Assembly (NCBI GenBank): GCA_019313025.1
Contig: JAFDCA010000173.1
Coordinates: 1 to 6,328, forward strand
Origin: Deltaproteobacteria bacterium
GTDB taxonomy: Bacteria; Desulfobacterota; Desulfobacteria; Desulfobacterales; UBA11574
DNA: 6,328 nucleotides
Direction of reading: 5' to 3'
Below, in pieces: positions 5,393-6,328 of this stretch (its first letter is position 1; each line of letters opens with the position of its first letter). The translations under genes were made by a program, and so were the position numbers. The notes below the pieces were generated by a model. It did not search any database. It had not been told where the DNA came from and was given only the letters and a program-made list of their open reading frames with translations.

Positions 5393-5536
5393 TTATTTGG
5401 TGTTTTGTGTTTGTTCCCCTGATTTTTCCGTGGGCGGTTTGGGTGGCCCTTTTTTACCACAGGCTGAAATTAAAGGTGCCAGCAACATCGCAACAAAACA
5501 TATGAAAACAACGCCCTTTTTAAAAAATTTGCTCAT
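5393..5536 (-). CDS. lptM: LptM-like small lipoprotein (YifL family)
   Basis: A 47-residue lipoprotein precursor. Residues 2-7 (SKFFKK) form the basic n-region, about 8-22 the hydrophobic core, and L22-I-S-A-C26 the lipobox, so signal peptidase II should cut before C26 and leave a 22-residue lipid-anchored peptide. After the cysteine comes C-G-K-K-G-P-P-K-P-P, close to the CGKKGP start of LptM (formerly YifL), which in E. coli assists maturation of the LptD/LptE lipopolysaccharide translocon in the outer membrane. LptM is commonly encoded next to lysA or dapF, and here the order is argH, this gene, lysA, dapF. The C-terminal tail is polar and low in complexity. The ATG is three bases after the argH stop, so the gene is in the argH transcript and probably translationally coupled. 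The role as LptM is by family and context; the lipoprotein nature is directly visible. Confidence 0.85.
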   Translation of the reverse strand: MSKFFKKGVVFICFVAMLLAPLISACGKKGPPKPPTEKSGEQTQNTK

Positions 5537-5539
5537 CCC

Positions 5540-6328
5540 TTAATCCATTTTTATCTTTAATTCTTTTTCAGCCTCCTTTATTGCAGCCTTTACACATTCA
5601 GAAGCCGTCCCTCCAATGGTTTTTCTCCGGTTGATCATTTGGTCAGTGGTTAAAATTTTAAAAACATCTTTTTTAATATGAGATGAAAAGGATTTTAACT
5701 CTTTGAGAGTGAGTTCATGAAGCTCCTTATTATTGCGCAAAGCGTATGCTACCGCCTCTCCGACACAGCCATGCGCCTGTCGAAAGGGCATGCCTTTGAC
5801 GACAAGATAATCCGCCATATCCGTTGCATTTAAAAACCCCTTGGATGTCGCCCGCTCCATAGTCTCTCGATTTACCTTCAATTTTGGAAGCATTTTAATA
5901 TAAATCTCAATGCATTTTTTTAATATGTCTACGGTTTGGAACAATGCGGTTTTATCTTCCTGCATGTCACGATTATAAGACAATGGCAATGACTTCATCA
6001 TCGTCAAAAGGGAAATCAAATCGCCGAAAACACGCCCTGTCTTTCCACGAACCAGTTCAGGCACATCCGGGTTTTTCTTTTGAGGCATAATGCTGCTGCC
6101 GGTGGCAAAGGAATCCGGAAGCTCAACAAAACCAAATTCGGCTGAAGACCATAAAATAAGCTCTTCTGACATGCGACTTAAATGAACCATGCAGATACTT
6201 GCAGCGGATAGAAATTCCACGATAAAATCTCTATCTGAAACTGCATCGATACTGTTCGCCGATACTTTGGGAAAGTCGAGAAGTTGTGCCGTGTACTCCC
6301 TGTCTATGGGATATGTTGTTCCGGCGAT
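5540..6328 (-). CDS. argH: Argininosuccinate lyase, C-terminal part
   Basis: Last enzyme of arginine synthesis, splitting argininosuccinate to arginine and fumarate in the cytosol as a homotetramer. The frame is open to the window edge, giving 262 residues; about 200 N-terminal residues of a usual 460 lie outside. The visible part opens with [10 protein letters not shown], then the DAVSDRD segment (visible residues 28-34) and SAAS-x-x-MVHLSR, followed by the superfamily signature G77[10 protein letters not shown]87, whose second serine is the catalytic acid/base residue on a mobile loop. NRDMQEDK and the C-terminal GGTASECV segment also fit ArgH rather than fumarase, PurB or aspartase. A GTG at 6218-6220 is an internal valine, not the start. 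The stop is three bases before the lipoprotein gene. Confidence 0.97.
   Translation of the reverse strand: MAGTTYPIDREYTAQLLDFPKVSANSIDAVSDRDFIVEFLSAASICMVHLSRMSEELILWSSAEFGFVELPDSFATGSSIMPQKKNPDVPELVRGKTGRVFGDLISLLTMMKSLPLSYNRDMQEDKTALFQTVDILKKCIEIYIKMLPKLKVNRETMERATSKGFLNATDMADYLVVKGMPFRQAHGCVGEAVAYALRNNKELHELTLKELKSFSSHIKKDVFKILTTDQMINRRKTIGGTASECVKAAIKEAEKELKIKMD

Noticed and set aside
5286..5543. 85-codon plus-strand frame opposite the lipoprotein gene
   Set aside because: Most of it is the reverse strand of the lipoprotein gene. Its N-terminal third overlaps the right arm of the inverted repeat, which explains its resemblance to the left-arm peptide.

Overview
The window looks like a stretch of chromosome from a Gram-negative bacterium. 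My best guess is a deltaproteobacterium of the Desulfobacterales type. This rests on the moderately AT-rich housekeeping genes, a LptM-like outer-membrane lipoprotein next to lysA, a PP0621/YHS-type small membrane protein, and intergenic spaces full of short degenerate repeats. The taxonomic call is inference; there is no rRNA or other decisive marker. Every supported gene lies on the minus strand, so transcription runs from high to low coordinates.

In transcription order the layout is as follows. The C-terminal 262 residues of argH (last step of arginine synthesis) enter from the right edge. Three bases after its stop comes a 47-residue lipoprotein gene (lptM-like, 5393-5536), easily missed because it is short. 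A 480-base non-coding gap follows, then lysA (meso-diaminopimelate to lysine) and dapF (LL- to meso-diaminopimelate), the two last enzymes of the diaminopimelate/lysine branch. After a 130-base gap come folK (folate synthesis) and, overlapping it by 4 bases, a small membrane-anchored YHS-like protein. Then follow a TalC/Fsa-type transaldolase gene behind a strong Shine-Dalgarno site, pgsA (phosphatidylglycerophosphate synthase), a complete tRNA-Gly(GCC) with its own promoter-like sequence, and the 5' part of what is probably tRNA-Cys. The order pgsA, tRNA-Gly, tRNA-Cys is the same as pgsA-glyW-cysT in Escherichia coli.

The genes are ordinary housekeeping functions: amino acid and cell-wall precursor supply, folate, pentose-phosphate chemistry, phospholipids and translation. 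I see no defence system, CRISPR array, intact insertion sequence or new enzyme system. The unusual material is between the genes: a long imperfect inverted repeat (about 5068-5363) upstream of lysA whose two arms are clearly homologous; a hairpin-bearing module present twice, once before folK and once before lysA; a decamer repeat with near-helical period in two inverted clusters before the transaldolase gene; and a three-unit repeat before pgsA. These could be dispersed repeats of the host genome or structured leader elements; the sequence alone does not decide.
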